Below, piece by piece: positions 50,604 to 62,400 of a stretch of 64,000 nt of DNA; position 1 is the stretch's first letter, and each line of letters begins with the position of its first letter. The stretch is taken from positions 16,458 to 80,457 of the IMG/VR virus record IMGVR_UViG_3300042879_003566; one strand, written 5' to 3'. Below the pieces are notes generated by a model, which saw only the letters and a program-made list of their open reading frames with translations, had not been told where the DNA came from and ran no database searches. Position numbers and translations under genes: made by a program. This DNA comes from a virus.

Positions 50604-52172
50604 ATGGCGAAAAAGAGTGGTAATTCCTTTGGCGAGTTCGCCAGGACCACGATTTTCGAACCTAAAAACGTACAACCAATCAGGACAGAATTTTCTAAAG
50701 GATCTGTTCCTGATTCGATCTATTCGTCTAACCGGGAGTCTGCTTGGTCGCGCTGGCGGCGCGGCTTTGAAATTTACTGCAATACAAGCGTCAACAAGAA
50801 CTACAGCTATCCATTTGATTATTTCATTCCCCTCCCTCCAGGGACCACTGTTGCCCCTGGCGCTAATCCCCCCAAGATCCCAGGAATCTTTCAGGGCTTT
50901 CCGACAAACAACAAGGATATGTGCATGCACTGGGCCGGAGTGCGTGTTGCGGGAAGTTTGCGGTTTGATAATGTCCGCGACAAAGATGGTGATCCGTCTC
51001 CAATCTTGTCTGTCACCGAAGATGAAGACTATTGGTACGTGACCATAAGCGGAGATTGGAGCCCTGCCACTCCATTGCCTGCTCCTTTGTTTATTCCACC
51101 CGTTGGACCAATCCCCAAGCAGTATCCAATCAACGGTGAGATTCTTGAGGATCGCATTGTTTCAGTCGGCGGGACGCCCATTACAAAAGACACGATTGAT
51201 CCAACAACACAAAAGCGATACGGCTATGTACAAGCCGTTTTGGTATCAACGAACGAGGCCACAGGCGTCTTAAAACTACAGAAGCAAGGCTCCGTGGAAG
51301 CTACACCTGACGGTGTATTCCGTACTCCGGCTACCCGCCCACCTTCCGTGGGCCGTTACTTGATGACAGGTACGCGTTATTGCTGTTCCTGCCAGGACTT
51401 CACGCGTCGTGATTACGCATACATGATGGAGTTGGGAAGCAACAATAAAAAGGTATTCCCACGAACCAACGTTTCTGTTATCAAGCCTGGTCGATATGAA
51501 GTCATGACGCTCCGTGGTGTGGTCGATAACAGTGCAATGACCAGTGCAACGGTCAACCGAAATATGCGCGTGGTTTCACCATCACCTGAATATAACGTTC
51601 CTCCGACAGTCACTCCAAATACATCAACTGATCCACGAGCACTCAGGGATAATCCTGGCGTGTTTCGAGATTTTGGTAAAACATTCCTTCGCAACACACC
51701 GCTTCCTTCACTGGAAGGTGCAAGGGCAGAAGGCATGCCGCTATACGAAGACTACACCACATCGTTAAATCCAGATGGTTCACACACCATCACATCTTTG
51801 ACAGACTTTTGGACGCCGCTTCTTGATGAACTCCGTTATTGCAAACATATTTATGCAATGAAGTTTATGGAGAACGTCTTCCCCCCTGAGCCTTCTGACT
51901 TGCCGGTCGAGATGGGAAGCATCGTGGAATGGGAGCAAAAACTAGTGGAGGACACCATAAAAGAAAATGAAACATCAGCGTATCGATTGACCGAGCGCGG
52001 CTTATCAATCATGGATGTTCCTCCGTATAACTGCCAGGCACCAATGATGATGCCGATGATGCAGAAGTTATTTAATGTGCCGTCTACATTTGTATTGATG
52101 TCTGGTTTTAGGATGTATGACAAGAACGGTGAGCAATACAATCCGTCAACAGGAGGTCGCCCGGGGGTCTAA
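50604..52172 (+). CDS. large tail/virion protein with CCSC motif (522 aa)
   Basis: Mixed beta protein with RYCCSCQDFTRRDYAYMMEL (residues ~255-275), a Cys-rich block that could hold zinc, plus MCMHWAGVRVAGSLRF. Pro-rich loops (PGTTVAPGANPPKIPG). Its length and position before the tail end suggest a tail tubular or baseplate protein. Starts two bases after the previous stop. Confidence 0.55.
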   Translation: MAKKSGNSFGEFARTTIFEPKNVQPIRTEFSKGSVPDSIYSSNRESAWSRWRRGFEIYCNTSVNKNYSYPFDYFIPLPPGTTVAPGANPPKIPGIFQGFPTNNKDMCMHWAGVRVAGSLRFDNVRDKDGDPSPILSVTEDEDYWYVTISGDWSPATPLPAPLFIPPVGPIPKQYPINGEILEDRIVSVGGTPITKDTIDPTTQKRYGYVQAVLVSTNEATGVLKLQKQGSVEATPDGVFRTPATRPPSVGRYLMTGTRYCCSCQDFTRRDYAYMMELGSNNKKVFPRTNVSVIKPGRYEVMTLRGVVDNSAMTSATVNRNMRVVSPSPEYNVPPTVTPNTSTDPRALRDNPGVFRDFGKTFLRNTPLPSLEGARAEGMPLYEDYTTSLNPDGSHTITSLTDFWTPLLDELRYCKHIYAMKFMENVFPPEPSDLPVEMGSIVEWEQKLVEDTIKENETSAYRLTERGLSIMDVPPYNCQAPMMMPMMQKLFNVPSTFVLMSGFRMYDKNGEQYNPSTGGRPGV

Positions 52173-52393
52173 TGTCTAACTTTGGAGATATCGTCGACGG
52201 AACTTTTATTCTTTCAGAAGAACAAGTTGATATTCGGAAATACGGCTTGAGTGAAATTCAAGCCAGTGGCATTCCTACTGTTTATCACGTAGGAGATGTG
52301 ATTAATTTGCCTTATGCTTCTGGAGAAATTTCCACAATGGAAGCAATTGGCCTGGCGTGGTATGCCTTTGCAAGTGGAATAACACCTTCTTAA
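52172..52393 (+). CDS. small virion-region protein (73 aa)
   Basis: TAATG-coupled. TVYHVGDVINLPYASGEIST segment; beta-like. Unknown. Last gene before a transcription stop signal. Confidence 0.6.
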   Translation: MSNFGDIVDGTFILSEEQVDIRKYGLSEIQASGIPTVYHVGDVINLPYASGEISTMEAIGLAWYAFASGITPS

Positions 52394-52425
52394 GTGTTAC
52401 AAATTCTTAATAATGTATACTTATA

Positions 52426-52462
52426 TTAAGTCTCACGAGACTTATTAAGGCTTTTCTTTTTC
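52426..52462 (+). terminator. probable terminator
   Basis: TTAAGTCT-CACG-AGACTT(A)TTAA stem followed by an interrupted T-rich tract. Confidence 0.55.
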
Positions 52463-52518
52463 CCTAGCGCCCTGGATAAGTCGACTGTTATGGTCGGGCC
52501 ATCCAGTACACCTCAACC

Positions 52519-52941
52519 ATGTCACAGCACCCGCCTGTTGATCAGCGGATTGTGGATGAGTACTTTCAGCTGATCTCAAATCGAAAAACAAAAGACGTAG
52601 CCTGGCTTTACGGAATGGTTGCAACCTTTGGTCTAAAGCCAGAGGATTTAAGTGGATTCTCCTGGGGACCAGGGGGAACAATCTATACGACCAGTCGAAA
52701 GCGTTCTGTTTCCCCATTGCATCCACAGTGGGTTGTTTTATTTGGACTAAAAGAAAAAGAGCCTTGCGTTCAGCAAGACTCTTGGCAGTCCCTTTGTTCG
52801 TCTCTGTATCGTTCAATGGCATATCAAGACATTGCCTTGAACGTCACTGATTTGATGTTGGCACATCGCCTACGCAAGGGCCATTACCAGCGCTTTAAGC
52901 AGACACTGGCAGCTCCCCGCTCTTTCGCAGCTGTTTCCTAA
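52519..52941 (+). CDS. short tyrosine-recombinase-like protein (140 aa)
   Basis: Resembles the catalytic half of cyanobacterial-type integrases: WLYGMVATFGLKPEDL (the box I Arg is Lys here, GLKPED instead of GLRPHE), SRKRSVSPLHPQWV (the beta-hairpin Lys), and LMLAHRLRKGHYQRF (GH...Y-type end with candidate nucleophile Tyr123). The H-x-x-R box is not clear and there is no N-terminal DNA-binding domain. It could be a degenerate integrase or a trimmed regulator. Ends convergent with an Xis-like gene. Confidence 0.5.
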   Translation: MSQHPPVDQRIVDEYFQLISNRKTKDVAWLYGMVATFGLKPEDLSGFSWGPGGTIYTTSRKRSVSPLHPQWVVLFGLKEKEPCVQQDSWQSLCSSLYRSMAYQDIALNVTDLMLAHRLRKGHYQRFKQTLAAPRSFAAVS

Positions 52942-53113
52942 CCGCTTCCACGTTCCAGCGGTAACCGTCACGTGAACGGGTTTCTGGGAACGCGGCGAAA
53001 TGCGGACCCAACTTGAGGGTTCCGTTGTCGCGGTATTTGAAGAGGGTTTGACGGTCAATGCCGAGGAGTTCTTCGGCACGTTGAACGGGGACCCAGCCCC
53101 TGACTTTGGTCAT
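52895..53113 (-). CDS. excisionase/AlpA-like HTH protein (72 aa)
   Basis: WVPVQRAEELLGIDRQTLFK then YRDNGTLKLGPHF is a MerR/Xis-type winged helix opening (V...A..LGI...TL..yRd.G.L..G), followed by RWNVEAVRKQL. Overlaps the integrase-like gene's end by 47 bases, convergently. GGTATC repeats lie just upstream and may be its operator. Confidence 0.7.
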   Translation of the reverse strand: MTKVRGWVPVQRAEELLGIDRQTLFKYRDNGTLKLGPHFAAFPETRSRDGYRWNVEAVRKQLRKSGELPVSA

Positions 53114-53138
53114 GGCGCGAGAAGACGCGTGCTTTCAT

Positions 53139-53210
53139 AAGGTATCCGCCTTGTTCGATCTGTCAAGACTCTTAAGATACCTTTTATCTTTTTGTTGTGG
53201 TTGGATACAA
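53139..53210. promoter_or_regulatory. three GGTATC half-sites between divergent genes
   Basis: AAGGTATCC (53139-53147), AAGATACCTT (53174-53183) and TTGGATACAA (53201-53210), alternating in orientation, between the Xis-like gene and the HNH gene. Confidence 0.5.
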
Positions 53211-53222
53211 ATGTGGGGAAAT

Positions 53223-53230
53223 TAAAATTA
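53223..53230 (+). promoter_or_regulatory. -10-like box TAAAATTA
   Basis: 28 bases before the HNH gene's ATG. Confidence 0.5.
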
Positions 53231-53250
53231 GATAACGGCAACTAAAGAGC

Positions 53251-53622
53251 ATGTTCAATAGTGAACAGGATCCCCTCGCCCTGCTCATTGAATTAACTCC
53301 AAAGTTAGCAAAGAAACGTTATCGACAGTCTATTTACGAAGCCTGGGATTGTAAGTGTGGCTATTGCGGAGATGAAGCCACATCCCTTGATCACATTATC
53401 CCCCGCTTCCGTTCTGGTTCAAGCAATAGAAATAACTTGATTCCCGCATGCCGTCGTTGTAACACAAATAAGGCAAGCGCAAAGATGGAAGAGTGGTATC
53501 GTCAACAATCTTATTTCACAGAAGAAAAGTACACCCGCATTAAAGCCTGGGTGTCACAAGAGGTAATTGATATTTTTGTTTATAATATTGATACGACTGC
53601 TCCTAGATTTGCGGCTGGATAG
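53251..53622 (+). CDS. HNH endonuclease
   Basis: CKCGYCGDEATSLDHIIPRF then NNLIPACRRCNTNKAS: complete HNH with paired CxxC zinc site, DH catalytic pair, Asn and final N..K. N-terminal helix RYRQSIYEAW typical of cyanophage HNH proteins. Stands alone, so a free-standing homing endonuclease or packaging-linked nuclease. GTG of the next gene overlaps its stop. Confidence 0.85.
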   Translation: MFNSEQDPLALLIELTPKLAKKRYRQSIYEAWDCKCGYCGDEATSLDHIIPRFRSGSSNRNNLIPACRRCNTNKASAKMEEWYRQQSYFTEEKYTRIKAWVSQEVIDIFVYNIDTTAPRFAAG

Positions 53623-56189
53623 TGGGCCTTTATTACGACGCGATAAAACGAAAGTGGAATGTTTCATACGAAAAGACGGATTATCCTACAAACTTAAAAA
53701 CTGATTATTCAACCACTCAACAAGTTAGGGTTAACTATCCTGTCACTGTATGTACGAGATGGTTTCTCGGACATTGTGTCGCAACGGGAACGGAAACTCA
53801 TCATAAATATGTAGATGATACCGAGGGCAACCGAAACCGAAACCTGATGAATAAAAATAATACAAAAGAAAACGCAACTAACACAGCATTAAATACAAAA
53901 AACCAATCTTTGAACGCTGCATATGATAAAACCGTTTCAGCCGCTGGAACAACAAAAGGCGGAGATTACACTTCTCAACGCACATTAATACGAAATCTCG
54001 ACGGTATTGATGCAGCCGTTAAAAAAGATTTAGAAGAGCAATACAAAACTTTTTATCGTACGGAAAAACTTCAAACATGGAATACAAACTTAGGCGCTAA
54101 GCCTTTGTATGGTGATTTTGATCCCAAGTATTACAAGCAGACATACCCTCAAGTTGAACAAGAATGGAAGGCCGCTGTTTCCAACGATGATATTGATGTC
54201 ACCGAAAGATATGGCGAAAATGGTTACTACTTACAACATTACACATCCCAGGGTAAACCAGCTGGTTTCCGTGGTAACGCACCAGAAGCGACCTCTGCTG
54301 CTACTGGTTACGTCGAGAAAAAACCAACGGACCAGGATCTTCAAGCAGTCCGTGATTTACAGCTCGGCATTGATACGACAACCCAAACAAATCGTCTTTT
54401 GAACATTCCAGAAATTGCTGCCGAGTGGAATAAAGCCAAGCGAGATGATCCCTACTGGATCAAATTAGCCAAAGACAATTATCTGGACGTAACCAAACCC
54501 GATGAATTTGTTACACTATTCCGCATTTCAGAACGGCCAGAGGATAGGCAAGTCAGTTTAAATTACAACATTAACGCAGGCTATGGCATCACACAATTAG
54601 AAGATGCGCTCAATGAAGCTGTTGGCGAAAAAGCCACTGTGGACGTTAAAAAATTTGGTGCCTTAACCCAGGATGTTCTTAAACAGACAATCGAAGAAAT
54701 GAAACAAGCCAAAGCCAAGGAAGAAATGCTCGGCTTAATGGGCGGCTTTGGCGGCTTCAGTGAAATTATGAATATCAACAATGAATTAAGCAACGCGATC
54801 CTTGGCGATACGGGAGTTGGCGGATTGCTTTCCTTTACGTCCGCAGGCAAAGCCGAAGAATCCCTAGAAAAAAGCCTTCAAAATATTACAGGTATTCGCA
54901 ATAATGCGACCTATAACTGGCAGCAATGGTTTGATGGCGAACTAAAGAAACGATATGAACAAGACCTGGAGCTTGGCTATACAAATTCTGAAGCGGAAGA
55001 GAAGATAAAAATTGAAGGCGACTTTGCAAGAAACTTTATTGATGAATATTTAATTCCGCGCTTTAATACGGCGCGTTCGATGGATGAATTTGTTGAGTAT
55101 CTTGATATTAGACAAGAAGAACAAAACCCATTCCAAACCCAGGACATGGTTAATGCAGTAAGTCTTGTCGCAAACCTACGTGCTAATCAATACCTGGATC
55201 AAATTAAAGCCAATAATGATCGTTATTTCAACGCAGATTTTTACTTTAATCCCACTGGGGATAAGGCAAGGCAAACAATGTATACAAACCAAGCACAAAG
55301 TGTTGCCCAGGATTGGGAAGCCGCCAAGAAGGGTGATCCGTATTGGGCACAGCAAGCTTATCGTTTTGGTGTCAATTTAAACGACAAAGATGCCTTTGCT
55401 CGTATGCATTTTCAAATCAAAGGACAAGGCTTGGGCTATGACGCGGCTGAAGATATTTTGAATGCAGGCAAGGTCCAAGATCAAATCTATAACAACATTT
55501 TGCCTTCTCTGAAAGAAGAAGCTTTGCGCCAGGGATCTGTCTTCGGTCAATTTATTACACCAGAGGAGTTTGCTGACGAAATGCTCCGTGGCCTGGATCC
55601 AAATGATAAATCAAGCTGGCAAGAAGTACTGCAAAGGTATGGCTTGACTGACTTCAAGGGAACAGTAGACGAATTAAAACAGTATGTGGTTGAAACATTG
55701 CGCACAGGTTCGGCCCAGGATATTCGTGAGCAAATTAAATATTTAAATGAAAAACGTCAACGCCCAACACAGCAAGTTCTTGGCCTTACTTACATTGAGC
55801 GGCCAGAGGATTATAAAGATGAAATGGCAACGCCACAAACTGAACTGTATAAAACGTTCCAATCCGCTGGTTACCAGGGTACAGAAGATGAGTTTTACAA
55901 TAACTTCTTTCCAGATTTAGACAGGTCTGAACAAACAATCCTCACCAAGGCTGGCAGCGACAAGGCACTGCAGTCATACGGCCTTGACCTGAGTGATCCC
56001 TTCGCTTCTCTTGGCACAATCGAAAGTTTCTTTGATGAGGGAACAACAGGAAGCAAAGAGGAAGGTGGTGATACTTCGGCAAGTTTCTTCAGATTAGGAT
56101 TGGATGATGAAGATGAAGAAACTGATTACAAATCAAAGACAGGCACACAAATTTTGGGTGAGTTCACTTCAATGTTTAAAGGACTCTAA
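53622..56189 (+). CDS. large internal virion protein (855 aa)
   Basis: Long, soluble, strongly helical and acidic, rich in Gln/Asn/Tyr. Internal repeat: two DDPYW/GDPYWxxxA segments (WNKAKRDDPYWIKLAKDNYL and WEAAKKGDPYWAQQAYRFGV), each followed by a D/F-rich block, suggesting duplication. Candidate tape-measure or T7 gp15/16-type ejection protein. GTG start. Confidence 0.6.
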   Translation: MGLYYDAIKRKWNVSYEKTDYPTNLKTDYSTTQQVRVNYPVTVCTRWFLGHCVATGTETHHKYVDDTEGNRNRNLMNKNNTKENATNTALNTKNQSLNAAYDKTVSAAGTTKGGDYTSQRTLIRNLDGIDAAVKKDLEEQYKTFYRTEKLQTWNTNLGAKPLYGDFDPKYYKQTYPQVEQEWKAAVSNDDIDVTERYGENGYYLQHYTSQGKPAGFRGNAPEATSAATGYVEKKPTDQDLQAVRDLQLGIDTTTQTNRLLNIPEIAAEWNKAKRDDPYWIKLAKDNYLDVTKPDEFVTLFRISERPEDRQVSLNYNINAGYGITQLEDALNEAVGEKATVDVKKFGALTQDVLKQTIEEMKQAKAKEEMLGLMGGFGGFSEIMNINNELSNAILGDTGVGGLLSFTSAGKAEESLEKSLQNITGIRNNATYNWQQWFDGELKKRYEQDLELGYTNSEAEEKIKIEGDFARNFIDEYLIPRFNTARSMDEFVEYLDIRQEEQNPFQTQDMVNAVSLVANLRANQYLDQIKANNDRYFNADFYFNPTGDKARQTMYTNQAQSVAQDWEAAKKGDPYWAQQAYRFGVNLNDKDAFARMHFQIKGQGLGYDAAEDILNAGKVQDQIYNNILPSLKEEALRQGSVFGQFITPEEFADEMLRGLDPNDKSSWQEVLQRYGLTDFKGTVDELKQYVVETLRTGSAQDIREQIKYLNEKRQRPTQQVLGLTYIERPEDYKDEMATPQTELYKTFQSAGYQGTEDEFYNNFFPDLDRSEQTILTKAGSDKALQSYGLDLSDPFASLGTIESFFDEGTTGSKEEGGDTSASFFRLGLDDEDEETDYKSKTGTQILGEFTSMFKGL

Positions 56190-56488
56190 TGGCTGAAAAA
56201 CATAAAAAAGCAGCGGCTGCAGCCAAGATTGCTAAGGACAAAATGGCGTGTAACAAGCCTCGCCGTACACCTGGGCATCCCACCAAGTCCCATGTTGTCA
56301 AAGCCTGCAAGGGAGGAGAGGAAAAGATTATTCGGTTCGGCCAACAGGGCGTTGAGGGCGCTGGGAAAAATCCGACCAGTGCCAAAGAAAAAGCAAGGAA
56401 AAAGTCATATTACGCAAGACATAACGCCCAAGATTCGAACCCCGACATCATGTCTGCCAGGTACTGGTCCCACAAAGTAAAGTGGTAG
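56189..56488 (+). CDS. conserved basic phage protein (99 aa)
   Basis: KPRRTPGHPTKSHVVKACKG, then KIIRFGQQGVEGAGKNPTSA, then ARKKSYYARHN ... MSARYWSHKVKW: a pattern shared by many cyanophages (RFGqqGv.G...K.RkSF.ARH ... YWa.kvkW). Function unknown, probably virion. TAATG-coupled. Confidence 0.75.
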   Translation: MAEKHKKAAAAAKIAKDKMACNKPRRTPGHPTKSHVVKACKGGEEKIIRFGQQGVEGAGKNPTSAKEKARKKSYYARHNAQDSNPDIMSARYWSHKVKW

Positions 56489-59400
56489 CGCCAACTCACT
56501 CCTGTCATGGCAAAACCCAAATCATCTTCATCCGTCAAACTTGAGTCCAAGCCCAAGAAAACGCGTCAAGGCCAGGGTCAACACAGCCTTCCTAATCACG
56601 GACGCAAAAAAATGCGCGGGCAAGGTAAATAAAATTTTGTGTATGATTGGGGGTAATAAAGTGTTACCCCCATGTCCGACTTTTCGCATGCGATTAACTT
56701 AATTCGCAAGTACGAAGGTTTCAGCGAAAAGGCGTACCCAGACTTAACCACTGGTGGTGAACCTTACACCATTGGTTACGGCACTCAGTATTACCCAGAC
56801 GGCTCTCCTGTTAAGCAAGGGCAGTGTTGCAGCAAAGAAAAAGCCTTGCAACACTTGTTCTACGAAGTGCAAATCATTGACAGTCAGCTGACTAAGCTCA
56901 ATCTTGGTCTTGATCCCTGCATGCGGCAGGCATTGATTTCATTCATCCACTCAATTGGATGGCAGCCCTTCCTGTACAGCTCCGTAATCGACGCCATTGA
57001 AGCAGAGGACTTCTGCATGGCGACACAGGAAATGTCCAGTTGGATCTTTGATGCCGAACACAAAGTTATCGGCGGTCTTCTGGATCGGCGTAGGGAAGAA
57101 GTCGACTTGTTCCTCCAGGAAGTAGATGCAAATCCCTGGGCATCCACACAAATTTTACTAGCCGCATTTAGGAATTACAGCGCTGCTCCGCATGAAGTAC
57201 GGGCAATCCGCGAACTGGAAGAAAACGTCAGCCCGTATGTTCTGTCTAAGTTTGCCAACGATTTCCAGATCACAGATCGTCCATGGGATGAATTCAGCCA
57301 AGAAGAGCTGGACGCCATATTTACTACCTAGGCTTAGAATAATTAGAACAAGACCTGCAAAGTGGAATGGAGCGTTCAGTCGAACCCCGTGAATTTCAAC
57401 TTCCACTGGAATTGCAGTTTTCCATGCGGAAAGCAGAACTCACAGCCCAGGAGATGACCTGGGATGAGTTATACGCTGCTTTACTGAACCTGTACCACCA
57501 ACGGCTCATGGAGTGGCACGCAGTAAAAGCCATCCTGGCCGATGAAAATATTGAGTTGGATTGGGATCTTCCCACTGATTTAGAACTGTGTGAACTCGCC
57601 GCCGCCTGCTTGATGGACGACGACGAGGACAGCGAAGAAGACGAGTACCAGCCCTTTTAAACTTCGCCCATTTCAATAAGACGATCCAGGTACCACCGTG
57701 CCTTCTTCAGTGATTCTGTCCCGCCTTTATGGCGCTCACGCCAAATATACTTCATGCAATTTCCCTTGCAGTAACCACGGAATTCTTCGATGGTTAAAGC
57801 CGCCTCAATGGCTTCGATGCATTCGATGCCCCCATCGGTGTAATGGGAAGGATGATTAACCACATCCTCCCTAACCTCAGGCCTTTCTTCTTTTACAAGC
57901 CAAGGGACGGGGCAAACACCCCCTGGGCAATCAGAAATCTCTTCGTCTTCTACCGGCGCAAACCACGCCTTTTCAGGGACTCCTCCTTCATTTCCTCCGT
58001 TGGACCTTCCAGTTCCAGTACCAGAGACCGGGGCTTCGGTGCTGCTCCCATCCCCAGACCCTGCTCCATCGAAGGAATGTAACCGGTCACTCCGGGACGA
58101 TCCATTCCCTCGATGTTGAGCGGATTCCGTTCCAGTCCCTGCTCGCATGCCGTCAGTCCACGATTGTACATATCGTACAACGGAACATCATTCTCTTGGT
58201 TATCGATGGGTGCACCGAAGTCTTGGTCTTGATCCAGGCACCGACACTTCACCTCATCTTCGACAAACGCATCCAAGAACGCGGCGGCTTGGTTATGCAT
58301 GATATCTAAGGCTTGATTTATTCCTTTTACAATAATACTATGGCAAATTTCTTTGATTCCACCTACGATCCCAGGCACGACTCTGGATCCTCAGGTGTTG
58401 AAGTATCTGATCTACATCCTGAAAAGATTTATGACACAGATTTGCGTCGTTTAGAAGACGATGAGCAGTCTGTAATTGAACCCACGAATGACAAACAAGA
58501 GCGTGTTGCCAAATTCATGCGGGCCGCAAAGACCGCTGGGACATACCGTCAACGAGCTGGGATTGCTGAGCCGACAATCCGTGGAAAAACTCCACGTAAT
58601 CCAGCGTTTATCGATGGTACTGAACTTCCCAGCCTTGGGGACACTATTGGTACCGCCGGTAGTACCAACTACGCCAATAAACCTCAGCCACGCCTCGGCA
58701 AATCTTTTGCCTGATCACACCTGAGACAACACAACCTCGGGGGGTTGATCTTGGTACTTACCCTTGCGATCTTGGTAGCTCACTTCACAGGGAGCCCCGC
58801 GATAAAACAAGAGCTGGGTGATGCCTTCATTTGCGTAGATCCGGTTAAAAAGCCCGGTGCAGTTACTGATCTCCAGCGTGAGGTAGCCTTCCCAGCCACT
58901 TTCAGCTGGAGTGATATTCACAAGGATTCCCGAGCGAGCGTACGTCGACTTACCAACCGCAACAACAGTCACGTCACGGGGAAGTTTCAGGCGCTCCCGT
59001 GCTACGCCTAAGCAATAGCCATAGGGAGGCAAAAGAAAATATTGGCCTCTCTCGTCTTCCAGTAATTCAGCAGGCTTAAGAATGTCTGGATCAAAGTCTT
59101 TGGGATCGCAGTCACCAGCCTGGACTTTTCCAAAGATCAAGCATTGACTGGGCGAAAGGCGGATGTCGTAGCCATAGGAGCTAAGCCCATAGCTCAAAAG
59201 GCGCCGTCCGTCTTCTTCGCTGACGACATGATCCACGAACGGTGAAATCATGCCCTCTTCTTCTGCCAGGGTCTTGATCTGCCAATCCGCAAGAACCGTC
59301 ATGGTCGCCTTCAATCGTTTTTCAGTATACAAAATTAGTAGAGAATGCGGCCCTTTTCTGAATAAATATCAAGAAAACGCTCGGTTGCTTCCGTGGCTGA

Positions 59401-62400
59401 TTCCATCGGTGGCAAATAGACCAAAAACGATGTGCAGGTCTTATGTCTGCTAACGCCATTGCTCGTATTTTTGAGCAATGTTGGGGCCGTACGGAGAATG
59501 CAGACAGGAAAATCGAACAGCTTTTGTTCGTACCGGATCATGTCCGGGCAATTCGTAAAGTAAAGGCCTTGTTTGATCTCGCGGGCCATCCACGATCTAT
59601 ACAATTTTCGAAACCAGACGGCATGGGAAGAGGTCAATGTAGGTGACGTTGAGCGCGTCATCTTCCACCGTTGGTTCTTCCGTTCCCAAAAGTAGGTACC
59701 ACTGGGCGGAAACAAGTAGACACTACCGAACCACTGCTGGCAATTCAACCCATCATCCGATGGAGTGAAATATTCCTTTGCTTCGACGTACTGATTAGCC
59801 ACCTTGGAGCTGGCAACGTCCAGATCGATGCCCTCCAGGAGTGCATGCGCCGATGCGACCAAGTCCTGGTTGGTGATCAGCTCACGGTCTTCCGCGTGAG
59901 ACTTAATATTTTGAATCGGCATCAGCTCTCAGCAGCTGCGTTGTAGTCCACTTCGCAGTAACGAAGGCCAGTCTTGTCATTGATGAGGTATCCTGCCTTT
60001 TCTTGTGGGTCAATCTTCTGCGCTGCCTGCAAGATTCGCCGGAATGTCTCCGCCATGTCTCCATCGTTGTCCCGTTCGCACTCCTCTTGTGCGGCGTGGA
60101 GTTCCTTGAGGGTCAGGAAGAACATGGACCGCGACAAATTTTCGGGTTGGAACACCATGACGCCTGGGCCCTCGGCATCCCACATCTTGGAGTAGTGCTC
60201 ACCCATATCACCAAGAATTAACTTGATTGTTGCATCAAGCATTTTGGCTTTCGTCTCATCCATCTCAGGGCCAATGACGGATGCGATCAGTTTTTCCCTG
60301 CGATTCATGCGTCTAACAAACCCTGCCGGGCCAATGATTCAATCAGTTTATCGGTCGGCTGGTATAAAACGACCATTTTGCCAAGTACGCCACGTTTTTT
60401 TATCAGTTTTCTTTCTGCATCGCGTACTTTATCCAACTCACCAGACCTGATAAGATATTCGGCCACACAACGGAGACGACGCTTGAGGGGCAATTCAGCC
60501 TGGGGGAATTTGCCACAGATTGTGTCGGGCCTCATGTCACGGAACGCCAGCCGCAAGCGATTCGCTAGCGTCATATTGGAATTGGCGTCCTCTTCTTCAT
60601 AGTTTTTTAAGTTTTCGAGGTATCGACGCAGGCATCCGTCGTCGAAAGAGCCCTCGGGAGGCAAGAACATCTCCAGTTGCCGGAACAATGATTCCGGTAG
60701 GGACTCCTCGCAGTTCTCTACAGTAACTGCGGAAAGATCAACGTCTCGAAAACGGTGTGCCATTATTCCAACGCATCAAACGTCGTTGATTTATAAAGCC
60801 GGTTGATTTGCTTGCGGTGATCGTCTACCAAGGTCTCTCGGTTTTTGGCGAATGATTGCACCAGCGAGTTCCAAGGGATGCGGATGACTGCCTTTTTGGA
60901 AGGGTTGGGACATGCATTGATGTAATGGATGCCTTCTACCCAGCCCTTATCAGGGGTTTTTCTCCCCATGGCAATCCAATTCCTCAGGGTCTGGTCAGAA
61001 ACATTCAGACGCCGGGCACATTCTTCTGTCGAGATGTACTCATCAGCAAAGGCCTGGGGGTTCAGCGACGTTGTTTCACCGTTTTCGTAACGGCTATGCC
61101 ACATGCTCGCCAGGATATTGCGAATACCCTTCAGTTCATGTGCAATGTCTTCTAAACCTTTTCTTAGACCGTATGCCATAACGACAAATGTTTTGATCAG
61201 ATGCTAACGTGTGGGAAAACAGTTTGCCCAAATGGAAGATCAGATTCCCCCCAGTCAGCTGCCCTCTCTTCCGCAGATTTCTCTCGAACAATTAGAAGAA
61301 ATGAAGGCCCGTGCCAAGGAGCTGGCGATTCAACAAACCATGGCACAACAACAAATTGCTCAACAACCTCCGCAAGTTGTCTATGTTCGTCGCAACTTGA
61401 CGGTTGCCGAACTTTTACTGGTGTTTCTGCTGTCCTGCGGTTTGGTAACCGGTGTACAAGCAGCCTGGAACTTTGCGACCAACGTGCTACCCCGCCTTGA
61501 AATCAAGGTTAAGTAGTGTATTGGACTTACGGAACTATAATTGATCCAAGGGCATTTATGTGAATAGGTAGTGGCTAATCGCAGAATAAGCGAATTACAA
61601 GAGATTGCGGGCATTGACCTAGCCGAGGCCGACCTATTCACAGTCGTGAAGGTTGCCGAAGTTGACCCGGCAATTAAAAACAAGAAATTAACAATATCTG
61701 GTACCAAGGCATATCTAAATATTTTCTACCTGCCGCGCACTGGCGGCACAGTGAGTGGCAGCGTCACTGTTGGTGGAGACTTAACGGTTTCCGGTACAAC
61801 GACAACGTCTGGCCTGGCGGTTTCCAATACGGCAACCATCAGTTCGCTCACCGTACAAAATAATGCAACTGTCAGCGGCACCCTCAGTGGTACAACGCTA
61901 ACTGGTACAAACGTCAACGCAACGAATGTCAACGCGGTCAACTTGACTGCAGACACCTTTACCATTGCGTCGCTGACGGGTGTTTCTGGTACCTTCACGT
62001 CGCGTGTATCCGGTGCCACGGTCACAGGCAATACCGGCGCATTTACTAATTTATTTGCAATTACAGGCACTGTTACCAACTTCTTGTCGGTTGGCGAAGT
62101 CACTGGTGTCACTAGCCGCTTCACAAATATCACCGGTGCAACAGGCGTCTTTACGTCTTCCTTATCCGGCGCGAGTGTCACGGGTACAACCGCAAGTTTT
62201 ACCACAGGTGTTTTCCAGACCCTGGTTACATCCGGCCAGACGATTGGCGGCAACTTAACGGTTTCCGGAACATTTAGGGCACTTGGATCTGGCTTCTTTA
62301 GCTCCGGCGTTCAAGTTACTGGAACCCTCAGCGGTACGACAGTAACTGGTACTACGGCTCAATTCACCAATATCACCGGCGTTAATGTCATTGGCACCAC